A DNA stretch of 36,475 bases from positions 1-36,475 of the forward strand of contig JBJHCA010000030.1 of the NCBI GenBank assembly GCA_050485785.1, given 5' to 3'. The position numbers and the translations under genes were made by a program. Shown here in pieces: positions 14,977-23,433 of the stretch; the first letter of the stretch is position 1, and every line of letters begins with the position of its first letter. The notes under the pieces are model-generated. The model saw nothing but the letters and a program-made list of their open reading frames with translations. It did not search any database and was not told the origin of the DNA. The stretch is from JBJHCA01 sp050485785. Its GTDB lineage: Bacteria > Bacteroidota > Bacteroidia > Chitinophagales > Saprospiraceae.

Positions 14977-17319
14977 ATGAATCCACGTTGGAGGGTCACC
15001 ATTTTTGGCATATATATATTACTTGCAGGGTGGAGTTTGTGGCTCATCCCTTCGCTCAGGTTTAGTTTTGATTTTGAACAGTTTTTTCCTCAGGGAGATC
15101 CTGATCTCGAGTTTTTTAATGAATTCAGGAAAGCCTTCCGGGCTGATGACAGCTTTTTGCTGATTGCCTTTGAAAGGAAACAGGGTGTTTTTGACAGTAC
15201 ATTTCTGGCCGGAGTACATCGGTTTACCCTGGATGCAGCGCATTTACCCTATGTTACGCGAAGCACTTCACTCACCAATTGGGTGAACCCTGTACGTGTT
15301 ATTTTTGGTCCTGAAGCCTTCATTACTGTTCCGGCCATACGCATTGACCAGCCGGACAGGTATCATCGTGACAGCATAGCCATTATGGCTGACGAGCGAT
15401 TCGTTGGTCAGCTCATTGACCGCGATGCCACTGTGTTGGTGGTTGCCCTGCAAACCGAGGATGATATGTTCTTCGAGGAATCTGAGACATTGATGGCTGA
15501 GCTCCGAAACTTGCTCAAAGCGTCAAGCCCGGATAACTACTACATTCTGGGCAGGGCTTATTTTCAGGATACCATGGTGAAGCTGCAGATCAGGGAAATT
15601 GTATTTTCCACGGTGGTGGCAGTCATTTTGGTCACTTTGATCCTGATTGTAATTCTCAGGACCTACCGTGGTGTTTTGATCAGCCTTGTCTCAATTGGTA
15701 CGGGAATGTTGCTCTTTCTGGCCTATATGGCATTGCTGGGTATGGAGCTCAGCCTGATGTCGGCATTGTATCCGATTCTCATGATCATTGTGGGTACATC
15801 GGATGTGGTGCATATTATGAGTAAGTACACCCATGAGCTCAGGGCAGGTCGCAGCAAGGCCATGGCGGTGGATATTACACTGCGGGAAATAGGATTGGCT
15901 ACTCTGATGACTTCCGTAACTACAGCCATTGGGTTTCTTTCGCTGGTTACCAGCAGAATTCAGCCTATTAAAGAATTCGGATTGAATGCAGCAGCCGGAG
16001 TGATGATTGCTTACATTACCGTAATCACATTAACCGTGGCCATGATGTCGGCATATGATGACGGGCAGCTTGAAAAAAACGGACGACTGGCAAGATTCTG
16101 GAGGCGGATTACTACAGCTATATACCTGACCACCCAAAAGTTTCCCGGACGCATCGCCGGAGTTGCGGTTGTTTTATTAATGCTGGCTGGCTGGGGTATC
16201 AGTAAAGTCAGTACAAACTACAGGATTGAATCCAATTTGCCGCTGGGTGCGGAAATTACCCGCGATTTTCAATTTTTCGAGCAAAAGCTCGCCGGATTCA
16301 GGCCTTATGAACTGGCTATTACTGCCCGCTCACCTCATACCATCACTGATTTTGCCCTGATGTCTGAAATCAACGCAATTGAGGAAATTCTGAAGGACGA
16401 GGAACTGATCAATCAGGTGGTGTCACCGGCGGTGGCTTATAAGTCGGCCCACCGGGCCTGGCACGGTGATCGGATCGAATACTACCACTTCCCGGCTGAT
16501 TCTGCCGTTTACTCTCGATACAAGCAGGCTTTACGCCGGATTGTACAGGGTGAATCGGTAGCTTCAGGGCTTATCAGTAATGACGGTACCATGGCCAGGA
16601 TCAGTGCCCGGGTAAAAGATGCCGGTGCTGACAGTATTCAGGATCTGACCCACAGAATAAGCGTGAGAATCGTGAATGAACGCGACACATCCTTGTTTGA
16701 TTTCAGACTTACCGGAACAGGTGTAATTGTGGACAAGAATTCGCAGTATGTGCGCGACAGTTTGTTTTACGGATTGGGCACCGCAGTGCTGGTGGTGAGT
16801 TTTTTAATGTTTTTATTGTTCAGAAGCTGGCCCATGGTGTTGATCAGTTTGGTACCCAATATTGTGCCCTTGTTTTTTGCTGCTGCCATGATCGGGTTTA
16901 TGGGAATAGAACTGGAAGCCGGTGTGGCCATTGTGTTTGCCATCATTTTTGGCATAGCAGTTGATGACAGCATTCATTTTCTGGCAAAATTTCGCCTGGT
17001 ATCTGCCAGGGGTCATTCTGTTAACAGAGCATTACTGATTACGACCCGCGAAACAGGAAAAGCAATTATTTTAACCTCAATAATTCTGTTTGCCGGCTTT
17101 CTGATCCTGTTATTTTCGTCATCTCCTCCTAACGTCACCGTAGGCCTGCTGATCAGCCTTACGCTGGTTACTGCAGTTATTTGCGATCTGTATTTGCTTC
17201 CCGTACTGATCAGGCGGTTTATGCCCGAGTATGCTCATGGCAGGGTTTCGGGTTTTCTGCACAGTCTGAGTCCGGGGTCATATGCGCGCATTGAACAGCA
17301 GGAGACCCCTGACCGGTAG
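14977..17319 (+). CDS. RND-superfamily (MMPL/SSD type) membrane transporter
   Basis: This 780-residue protein has the duplicated RND layout: one membrane helix (about residues 7-25), a large periplasmic loop, five helices (about 210-375), a helix near 395, a second loop, and five more helices (about 605-760). Each half carries the central helix with acidic residues: GTSDVVHIMSKYTHE (Asp near 275) and GIAVDDSIHFLAKFR (Asp-Asp near 662), likely the proton relay. It is shorter than AcrB-type pumps (over 1000 residues) and fits the MMPL/sterol-sensing-like group. Members export or move lipids, hopanoids or hydrophobic compounds across the envelope. No periplasmic adaptor or outer-membrane channel gene is adjacent, which argues against a tripartite drug pump. 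It follows the sigma/anti-sigma pair. The substrate cannot be told from sequence. Confidence 0.88.
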   Translation: MNPRWRVTIFGIYILLAGWSLWLIPSLRFSFDFEQFFPQGDPDLEFFNEFRKAFRADDSFLLIAFERKQGVFDSTFLAGVHRFTLDAAHLPYVTRSTSLTNWVNPVRVIFGPEAFITVPAIRIDQPDRYHRDSIAIMADERFVGQLIDRDATVLVVALQTEDDMFFEESETLMAELRNLLKASSPDNYYILGRAYFQDTMVKLQIREIVFSTVVAVILVTLILIVILRTYRGVLISLVSIGTGMLLFLAYMALLGMELSLMSALYPILMIIVGTSDVVHIMSKYTHELRAGRSKAMAVDITLREIGLATLMTSVTTAIGFLSLVTSRIQPIKEFGLNAAAGVMIAYITVITLTVAMMSAYDDGQLEKNGRLARFWRRITTAIYLTTQKFPGRIAGVAVVLLMLAGWGISKVSTNYRIESNLPLGAEITRDFQFFEQKLAGFRPYELAITARSPHTITDFALMSEINAIEEILKDEELINQVVSPAVAYKSAHRAWHGDRIEYYHFPADSAVYSRYKQALRRIVQGESVASGLISNDGTMARISARVKDAGADSIQDLTHRISVRIVNERDTSLFDFRLTGTGVIVDKNSQYVRDSLFYGLGTAVLVVSFLMFLLFRSWPMVLISLVPNIVPLFFAAAMIGFMGIELEAGVAIVFAIIFGIAVDDSIHFLAKFRLVSARGHSVNRALLITTRETGKAIILTSIILFAGFLILLFSSSPPNVTVGLLISLTLVTAVICDLYLLPVLIRRFMPEYAHGRVSGFLHSLSPGSYARIEQQETPDR

Positions 17320-17391
17320 TTAACTTCGTTAAAAAATGGAGTAAGTCAGAAATAAGTTGAAGCCCCGATTCCTGTAAACGGGATATCTTGT

Positions 17392-17399
17392 TAATTTTG
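17392..17399 (+). promoter_or_regulatory. Predicted -7 promoter box (TAATTTTG) for pckA
   Basis: An exact TAnnTTTG match 34 bases upstream of the pckA ATG. No -33 TTTG is at standard spacing. Confidence 0.55.
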
Positions 17400-17433
17400 C
17401 ACCTTCAAAATCATTATTGATCAAATCTGTATT

Positions 17434-19050
17434 ATGTCTCAAAAGATTATAGGTAAAAAGCCCGGCAACGGAAGTCTGGAAAATGCGGGAATCAGCAATA
17501 CAGGCGTACAGTACTGGAATCTGAGTCCTGCTGAACTCACTGAACATGCCGTAAAACTCGGGCAGGGGGTATTGTCTGATACTGGTGCATTATGCGTCAA
17601 CACCGGTGAATTTACAGGCAGATCGCCGCAGGATAAATTCATAGTGAAGGATGACAATACAGCCGGAGTTATCAATTGGGGCAAAATCAATATTCCGGTA
17701 AGCAGCCAGATTTTTGACAGCATGCACAAAAAACTGTGTGCATACCTGCAGGGAAAAAACATTTACATCAAGGATGTTAAGGCCTGTGCCGATGAGCGGT
17801 ATCAGTTGAGTGTTCGTGCTATTACCGAAACACCGTGGGCAGCCATGTTTGTCAACAACATGTTCATCAGGCCATCACTCGAAGAGCTGGACACCCACAA
17901 TCCTGAGTGGACTGTAATATGTGCCCCGGGTTTTAAAGCTGACTCCGCCGAAGACGGAACAAGGCAGCACAACTTTGCCATGATCAATTTTACCCGGAGA
18001 ATGATACTTATTGGCGGAACGGCCTATACCGGAGAGATCAAGAAAGGCATTTTTACCGTGCTTAATTATACTTTGCCTCACGACAGGGGAGTGCTGTCCA
18101 TGCATTGTTCTGCCAACAAAGGTATGAATGGTGATGTAGCTGTGTTTTTCGGATTGTCCGGTACCGGTAAAACGACGCTGTCGGCTGATGCAAACCGCAA
18201 GCTGATCGGTGACGATGAGCATGGATGGTCAGATGAAGGCATATTTAATTTTGAAGGTGGCTGCTATGCCAAATGTATTCACCTGAGTGCTGAAAAAGAG
18301 CCGGAAATTTACGAAGCCATCAGGCATGGTGCAATTCTCGAGAATATCGTGTTTCATCATAACACGAGAACACCTGACTATAACAATGACTCTGTAACAG
18401 AGAACACACGTGTTTCTTATCCGATATACCACATTCCCAATGCACTGGAAAAGTCAGTAGGAGGGCATCCGACAAATATTTTCTTCCTGACCTGCGATGC
18501 ATTCGGTGTATTACCTCCTGTTTCGAGGTTGACCGCCGACCAGGCTATGTACCATTTTATTTCCGGATATACAGCCAAGGTAGCCGGAACTGAAGTGGGT
18601 ATTGTTGAGCCACAGCTTACTTTTTCAGCCTGTTTCGGTTCACCTTTTTTACCCTTGCATCCGGCAAAGTATGCCGAAATGCTGGGTCGCAAACTGGACA
18701 AACACAATGTGAAAGTATGGCTGGTGAATACAGGCTGGACCGGTGGCCCTTATGGAGTTGGTAACAGAATGAAGTTGTCATACACGCGGGCAATGATCCA
18801 CGCTGCATTAAAGGGAGAGCTTGACCAAGTTGAGTACCAGCATGATCCGGTGTTTAATCTGGCTGTGCCGCAGTCTTGCCCCAATGTTCCGGATGAGCTG
18901 CTGAATCCCCGCGCTACCTGGGCTGACCCGGTGGCGTATGATGCCAAAGCAGCTTCGCTGGCAGAGTCGTTCAGCAAAAACTTCAAACAGTTTGAAGACG
19001 GAGCCTCTGAAGCCATCAGACAAGCAGGACCAAGGGTTGAGGTTTTTTAA
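17434..19050 (+). CDS. pckA: Phosphoenolpyruvate carboxykinase (ATP)
   Basis: PckA turns oxaloacetate plus ATP into PEP, CO2 and ADP, the first dedicated step of gluconeogenesis. At 538 residues it has the normal length. Visible signatures are TGRSPQDK (61-68, oxaloacetate-binding arginine), the P-loop GLSGTGKTTLS (240-250), the metal-binding LIGDDEH (257-263), GIFNFEGGCYAK (269-280), RTPDYNNDSVTENTR and VNTGWTGGPYGVG near the adenine site. The P-loop form and overall sequence mark the ATP-dependent class and exclude the GTP-dependent one. With a citrate synthase in the same window the cell can run the TCA cycle and gluconeogenesis. The gene is monocistronic or followed after 76 bases by the lipoprotein methyltransferase. 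Confidence 0.97.
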   Translation: MSQKIIGKKPGNGSLENAGISNTGVQYWNLSPAELTEHAVKLGQGVLSDTGALCVNTGEFTGRSPQDKFIVKDDNTAGVINWGKINIPVSSQIFDSMHKKLCAYLQGKNIYIKDVKACADERYQLSVRAITETPWAAMFVNNMFIRPSLEELDTHNPEWTVICAPGFKADSAEDGTRQHNFAMINFTRRMILIGGTAYTGEIKKGIFTVLNYTLPHDRGVLSMHCSANKGMNGDVAVFFGLSGTGKTTLSADANRKLIGDDEHGWSDEGIFNFEGGCYAKCIHLSAEKEPEIYEAIRHGAILENIVFHHNTRTPDYNNDSVTENTRVSYPIYHIPNALEKSVGGHPTNIFFLTCDAFGVLPPVSRLTADQAMYHFISGYTAKVAGTEVGIVEPQLTFSACFGSPFLPLHPAKYAEMLGRKLDKHNVKVWLVNTGWTGGPYGVGNRMKLSYTRAMIHAALKGELDQVEYQHDPVFNLAVPQSCPNVPDELLNPRATWADPVAYDAKAASLAESFSKNFKQFEDGASEAIRQAGPRVEVF

Positions 19051-19126
19051 CAAGCCCAATTCCGGGGTTCGGCAAGGACGGATCTGAACCGGGATTGAAA
19101 GTAATATTCTAAAACAAAGGCAAGGC

Positions 19127-19822
19127 ATGGCAGCTTTCCGGTTATTGATACTGATGTTTTCAGCTTCTGTGCTGCTGCTATCCTGTGTTACCAGCTCTAC
19201 CCGCGATACATCCGAAGAGGATCCCCTTTTTTCGGAGGATACGCGTGAGTACTTAGATCAGTCATTTGAAGATATGGTTGCTGCTTACGAAAGTCCTGAC
19301 CGGGAGGCATGGCAGCGACCCGGCTACCTGCTGGGAGCATTCGAGAACATGGAAGAAAAGATTGTAGCTGATCTGGGTGCGGGTACCGGATATTTTACTT
19401 TCAGGATTGCACCCATGGTACAAAAGGTAATTGCCATTGATGTGGATACCCGGTTCCTGGATTTTATCAATGCACGGGCCCGGTTGTTGCCCGATGAACT
19501 GGCTTCCCGCATTGAAACAAGACTGGCAGATTACGATGATCCGAAGCTCAAACCCGGCGAAGTTGATTTCATCCTGCTAGTGAACACCTATTACCTCATC
19601 GAGGACCGGGTGAACTACTTTAACCGGCTGAAATCTGCATTAAAGGAAAACGGCCAGCTCATCATCGTCGATTTCAAAAAAGAACCACTACCGGTTGGGC
19701 CTCCGGTTGCCCTGAAAGTATCATCGGGAGAAGTAATAGAAGAACTCAAACAGGCCGGCTACACTCAGTTTGAAATGGATATTGCCTCACTGGAGTATCA
19801 GTACATCATCACAGCACAATAA
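19127..19822 (+). CDS. Lipoprotein-anchored class I SAM-dependent methyltransferase-like protein
   Basis: A 231-residue protein that joins two things rarely found together. Residues 1-20 are a lipoprotein signal (hydrophobic FRLLILMFSASVLLL, lipobox LLSC, Cys20). Residues about 70-185 are a Rossmann methyltransferase: motif I VADLGAGTGYFTF (80-92), motif II VIAIDVD with the acidic residue for the SAM ribose, and later VDFILLVNTYYLIED and QLIIVDFKKE. Methyltransferases need SAM, which is cytoplasmic, so the enzyme is either anchored where SAM is scarce or serves another purpose. I recall similar exported methyltransferase-like proteins in other Bacteroidota, usually unnamed. CAAAGGCAAGG just before the ATG is a plausible ribosome-binding site. 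Substrate unknown. Confidence 0.8.
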   Translation: MAAFRLLILMFSASVLLLSCVTSSTRDTSEEDPLFSEDTREYLDQSFEDMVAAYESPDREAWQRPGYLLGAFENMEEKIVADLGAGTGYFTFRIAPMVQKVIAIDVDTRFLDFINARARLLPDELASRIETRLADYDDPKLKPGEVDFILLVNTYYLIEDRVNYFNRLKSALKENGQLIIVDFKKEPLPVGPPVALKVSSGEVIEELKQAGYTQFEMDIASLEYQYIITAQ

Positions 19823-19905
19823 GCTATTTGTTAAGCATTTGTGCTTTTCAAATGTTAAGGGTATACCAGTGATCCTGGATGGGTAATCGGCTGAGAAAAA
19901 GGATG

Positions 19906-19993
19906 CGGAGAGAGCGGGATTCGAACCCGCGATACCCTTTTGAGGTATACACACTTTCCAGGCGTGCGCCTTAAACCACTCGGCCATCTCTCC
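19906..19993 (-). tRNA. tRNA-Ser (anticodon GGA)
   Basis: The minus-strand sequence folds as a long-variable-arm tRNA. The acceptor stem is GGAGAGA/TCTCTCC, the D arm contains GCCGAGTGGTTTAAGGC, and the anticodon stem CACGC/GTGTG carries loop CTGGAAA with anticodon GGA (reads UCC and UCU). A long variable arm TATACC/GGGTAT confirms the serine class, and the T arm is GCGGGTTCGAATCCCGC. The discriminator base is G, and the genome encodes GCA rather than GCCA after the acceptor stem, so CCA must be added after transcription. Confidence 0.97.
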
Positions 19994-20060
19994 GTAAGCA
20001 GACAACTGCATTTGAGGCCTGCAAAGATAATGAATTCCGCTTCACATCTCCAATGTGTGT

Positions 20061-20855
20061 TTAAATATGTTGTAAACCTGGAATTGAGAACAGTTGCAAG
20101 GCATTTTGCGAAGTTGTTATAGCGAGTTCTTCAGTACTTGTATTGAGCAGCAAAGCCAGGTTTTGGGCTGTGTGGATCATGTAGCTGCTTTCATTGCGCT
20201 TACCGCGGAAAGGCACCGGCGCCAGATAGGGGGCGTCGGTTTCCAGCAAAATTCTATCTGTGGGAACCCGCTGAGCGTAGGTTTTAAATATCGATTTTTT
20301 GTAAGTGGATACGCCACCGATTCCTAAGTAAAACCCCAGATCAATAATTCTTTCCATTTGCCCGGAGCTGCCATCAAAGCAATGAAAAACACCAGTTAAA
20401 CGGCCATCCTGATTTTTTTCCACCAGATCTATAGTCCAGTCCAGTGATTCCCGGGCATGAATAATTACCGGAATCTCCAGTTCTGCAGCCCATTTGAGCT
20501 GAGTGACAAATGCATCTTCCTGTTGTTCTCTGAAAGTGGTGTTCCAGTAAAGGTCAGTTCCGGTTTCGCCAATAGCCACATAGCTCCGCCGGCCCAGCCA
20601 CTGCTCTGCCAGTTTCAAGGCTTGTTTGTAATCGGCATTTACGCTGCAAGGGTGAAGACCCATGCAGGCATGGCAAACACCGCCAGACTCTTCTTCAAGC
20701 CTGTGCATCTTTTCGACAGAATGAGGGTCAATATTGGGAAGAATTACAGCCCGGATGTTTTGTGCGCGTGCCCTTTGCATCATTTCATCCCTATCGGGAT
20801 CAAATTCCGCGGCATACAGATGTGCATGGGTATCTATCCAGAAGTGTTCCTTCAT
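20061..20855 (-). CDS. tatD: TatD-family metal-dependent hydrolase (putative DNase)
   Basis: A 264-residue TIM-barrel hydrolase. Metal ligands are visible: His10 and His12 in THAHLY, Glu in AIGETGTDLYW, His in PVIIHARES, His in VFHCFDGS and Asp in LLETDAPYLAP. TatD proteins have 3'-5' exonuclease activity on DNA and possibly RNA and act in the cytoplasm in repair or quality control. Despite the name the family is not part of the Tat translocase. Its ATG overlaps the TGA of parE by 4 bases (ATGA at 20852-20855), so translation is probably coupled to the topoisomerase gene. The stop codon is 67 bases before the tRNA-Ser gene end. Confidence 0.95.
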   Translation of the reverse strand: MKEHFWIDTHAHLYAAEFDPDRDEMMQRARAQNIRAVILPNIDPHSVEKMHRLEEESGGVCHACMGLHPCSVNADYKQALKLAEQWLGRRSYVAIGETGTDLYWNTTFREQQEDAFVTQLKWAAELEIPVIIHARESLDWTIDLVEKNQDGRLTGVFHCFDGSSGQMERIIDLGFYLGIGGVSTYKKSIFKTYAQRVPTDRILLETDAPYLAPVPFRGKRNESSYMIHTAQNLALLLNTSTEELAITTSQNALQLFSIPGLQHI

Positions 20856-22702
20856 GCTGAAACCGGTTCGTTGTTTTCTATCTTCAGATTATCGATGATG
20901 AAGTGCTGCCTTTCCGGGGAGTTTTTCCCCATGTAGTACTCGAGAATTTTTTCGGTATCGGTTTCTTTTTGCAGAATTACAGGTTCCAGGCGCATATCCG
21001 GACCGATAAATCGGCTGAATTCATTGGGGGAAATTTCTCCCAGCCCCTTAAACCGGGTTACTTCAGCTTTGCCTTTCAGTTTTTGAATAGCTTGTTGTTT
21101 TTCAGCTTCATCGTAGCAGTAAAAGGTTTTTTGTTTGTCGCGCACCCTGAACAGCGGAGTTTCGAGAATATAAAGGTGACCGGCCGCTACCAGATCGGGA
21201 AAAAACTGAAGAAAGAAAGTCAGCAGCAGCAACCTGATATGCATGCCGTCCACATCGGCATCAGTAGCTATTACCACGCGGTTGTACCTGAGATCATCCA
21301 GCGAGTCTTCAATGTTGAGTGCGTGCTGGAGTAAGTTGAATTCTTCATTCTGGTAAACGATCTTCTTGGTGACGCCATAGCAATTGAGCGGTTTACCCCG
21401 AAGGCTGAATACCGCCTGAGTCTGCACGTCACGGGCCTTGGTTATGGAACCGCTGGCTGAATCCCCTTCAGTAATGAATATAGTGGTTTCAAGATGCCTT
21501 TCGTGGTTGGAATCAGGGTAATGGACCCTGCAATCGCGGAGTTTCTTGTTGTGCAGATTGGCTTTTTTGGCCCGCTGATTAGCCAGTTTCTTAATGCCCG
21601 CAATTTCTTTTCTTTCGCGTTCTGATTGGTTAATTCGCCTTTGGATTGCATCGGCAATTTCAGGATTGCGATGCAGAAAGTTGTCCAGCCTTTCACTGAT
21701 AAAATCACCTATGAAATTGCGAAGCGATTGGCCTCCTTCCGACACATGGGTAGAACCCAGTTTGGTTTTGGTCTGCGATTCAAACACGGGTTCTTCAATA
21801 CGGACTGAAATGGCTGCCACTATGGAAGCTCTGATATCCCGGGCATCGTAGTTTTTGCCGTAGTAGTCGCGCAGGGTTTTTACCAGTGCTTCCCTGAAAA
21901 TATTGAGGTGTGTACCGCCCTGTGGGGTGTGCTGACCATTGACAAAACTGTAGTATTGTTCACCGTATTGCTGGGCGTGTGACATAGCCAGCTCAATGTC
22001 ATCACCACGCAAATGGATTATGGGGTAGCGAAGTGTGTCGGCTTGAGTTCTGCTTTGCAGCAAATCGAGCAAGCCGTTGGCGGAGTGATAGGTTTTGCCG
22101 TTGAGTCGGATACGCAAACCAGTATTGAGATAGACATAATTCCAGATCTGATTTTCGAGGTACTCCTCCCTGAACCTGTATTTTCTGAAAATGGTGTGAT
22201 CAGGGTGGAAAGTAACCCGGGTGCCATTGGGCTCATCGGTAGGTTCCACTGGTAAATCCTTGATCAATATCCCTCTTTCAAAAATAGCCATTTTGGTTTG
22301 TCCTTCTCTGAAAGCTTCAACGGTAAAATGATCGCTGAGTGCGTTGACGGCTTTAGTTCCCACTCCGTTAAGGCCGACTGACTTTTTAAACACAGCACTG
22401 TCGTATTTTGCACCTGTATTGATGCGTGAAACACAATCTACTACTTTACCCAAAGGAATACCGCGGCCATAATCGCGCACCACAACCTTTTCGGGGCTGA
22501 CAGCTACGTCTATCTTTTTGCCAAAACCCATCACATACTCATCGATGGCGTTATCGATTACTTCCTTCAGGAGGATGTAAATGCCGTCATCTGCACCCGA
22601 GCCGTCGCCCAGTTTGCCAATGTACATTCCAGGCCTCAGCCTGATGTGCTCTCTCCAGTCGAGGGAGCGGATATTATCTTCGGTATATTGCTTTAAATCC
22701 AT
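20852..22702 (-). CDS. parE: Type IIA DNA topoisomerase subunit B (topoisomerase IV ParE)
   Basis: This is the ATPase subunit of a type II topoisomerase, most likely topoisomerase IV, which separates daughter chromosomes. It has 616 residues from the ATG at 22702; the longer frame would need a TTG. The GHKL ATPase part shows LRPGMYIG (22-29), EVIDNAIDE (47-55), DYGRGIP and GLNGVGTKAVNALS. The TOPRIM domain has EGDSASGS (about 411) and DADVDGMHI (about 480) for metal binding. The C-terminal segment FKGLGEISPNEF matches the family. The ParE-type length and the GLNGVGTKAVNALS segment fit the Bacteroidota ParE group rather than GyrB. The partner parC is not in the window. It is divergent from the membrane protein starting at 22764. 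Confidence 0.93.
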   Translation of the reverse strand: MDLKQYTEDNIRSLDWREHIRLRPGMYIGKLGDGSGADDGIYILLKEVIDNAIDEYVMGFGKKIDVAVSPEKVVVRDYGRGIPLGKVVDCVSRINTGAKYDSAVFKKSVGLNGVGTKAVNALSDHFTVEAFREGQTKMAIFERGILIKDLPVEPTDEPNGTRVTFHPDHTIFRKYRFREEYLENQIWNYVYLNTGLRIRLNGKTYHSANGLLDLLQSRTQADTLRYPIIHLRGDDIELAMSHAQQYGEQYYSFVNGQHTPQGGTHLNIFREALVKTLRDYYGKNYDARDIRASIVAAISVRIEEPVFESQTKTKLGSTHVSEGGQSLRNFIGDFISERLDNFLHRNPEIADAIQRRINQSERERKEIAGIKKLANQRAKKANLHNKKLRDCRVHYPDSNHERHLETTIFITEGDSASGSITKARDVQTQAVFSLRGKPLNCYGVTKKIVYQNEEFNLLQHALNIEDSLDDLRYNRVVIATDADVDGMHIRLLLLTFFLQFFPDLVAAGHLYILETPLFRVRDKQKTFYCYDEAEKQQAIQKLKGKAEVTRFKGLGEISPNEFSRFIGPDMRLEPVILQKETDTEKILEYYMGKNSPERQHFIIDNLKIENNEPVSA

Positions 22703-22763
22703 AACTTTACTCAACAATCCATCCGCATTCCGGTTTCAAAACCACAGTGTTCAACCTGATGTG

Positions 22764-23318
22764 ATGCCCGATACCAAAGGTATATACAACGAATCGATCC
22801 GCCGAACTTTTGCATGGAAAATGCTTTGCAAAGGCATTTTGTTTGAGCGGAATTCGCGGTTGATGGTAGCCGGTTTTTCACTGATTCCGGGGGCTTTTTT
22901 CTTTTTGTTTCCGGCAGAAAGTACCATGGCATTACTATGGTTGAGAATACTGGGTTGTGTGTTTTTATTGCTGGCAGCAGGGCTTACCGTGTACGCATTG
23001 CGTATATGGAACCCGGAAAATGCGCCGGTAATGCAGCTACTGCTGTCCAGGCCGCTGCACATTGTGTGGGTGTACACGGTGATCACCGAAAAATTGCCGT
23101 ATGGTTTCAATGTAGGAAAAAGCGGTCACATCTTTTTCAGGCTGATGGACGGAAACTCGCATGTGGTGTCATTGCTTCCAGAGCATCTCAAGCGGGTTTC
23201 GGAGGATCTTAATATCTATTTACCGCATGCTACCTTTGGTTACAGTAAAGATAAGGAACAATGGTATATGGCAAGTCCGCATTTGCTAGTGCGCGACAGT
23301 GAAGGAAGGGATATTTGA
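22764..23318 (+). CDS. Hypothetical membrane protein with two N-terminal helices
   Basis: This 184-residue protein is not one I can name. Residues 33-50 and 55-78 form two transmembrane helices (MVAGFSLIPGAFFFLF; LLWLRILGCVFLLLAAGLTVYA). Residues about 80-184 form a soluble domain with RPLHIVWVYTVITEKLPYGF, LMDGNSHVVSLLPE and LPHATFGYSKDKEQW, which looks structured. I believe such proteins are conserved but unnamed in Bacteroidota. The ATG at 22764 is the first after the divergent parE start. An upstream in-frame ATG at 22581 would lie inside parE and is unlikely. The next gene starts 115 bases later with its own promoter box. Confidence 0.7.
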   Translation: MPDTKGIYNESIRRTFAWKMLCKGILFERNSRLMVAGFSLIPGAFFFLFPAESTMALLWLRILGCVFLLLAAGLTVYALRIWNPENAPVMQLLLSRPLHIVWVYTVITEKLPYGFNVGKSGHIFFRLMDGNSHVVSLLPEHLKRVSEDLNIYLPHATFGYSKDKEQWYMASPHLLVRDSEGRDI

Positions 23319-23389
23319 TGACCTTCAGGCAGGGCGGATGCACTGCCCAAAAAGAGTTATAAAAAATCATCATCTAACTGCACATTTTG

Positions 23390-23397
23390 TAACTTTG
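23390..23397 (+). promoter_or_regulatory. Predicted -7 promoter box (TAACTTTG) for the DUF2461 gene
   Basis: An exact TAnnTTTG match 36 bases upstream of the ATG at 23434. It lies inside the longer possible reading frame and so supports the shorter start. Confidence 0.5.
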
Positions 23398-23433
23398 GCA
23401 TCTGTCCACTTTTTAACTCAATTCAATCAGCAT

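Noticed and set aside
13495..17319. Complete tripartite drug-efflux operon around the RND gene
   Set aside because: The protein is of the shorter MMPL/SSD type, and neither a periplasmic adaptor nor a TolC-like channel gene is present nearby.
17320..17337. TTAAC-ttc-GTTAA followed by A's after the RND gene as a terminator
   Set aside because: The stem is only five AT-rich base pairs and has no T-run on the coding strand.
22581..22763. Longer start for the membrane protein at 22581
   Set aside because: It would lie antisense inside the 5' part of parE and adds a Pro/Ser-rich segment typical of a shadow frame.
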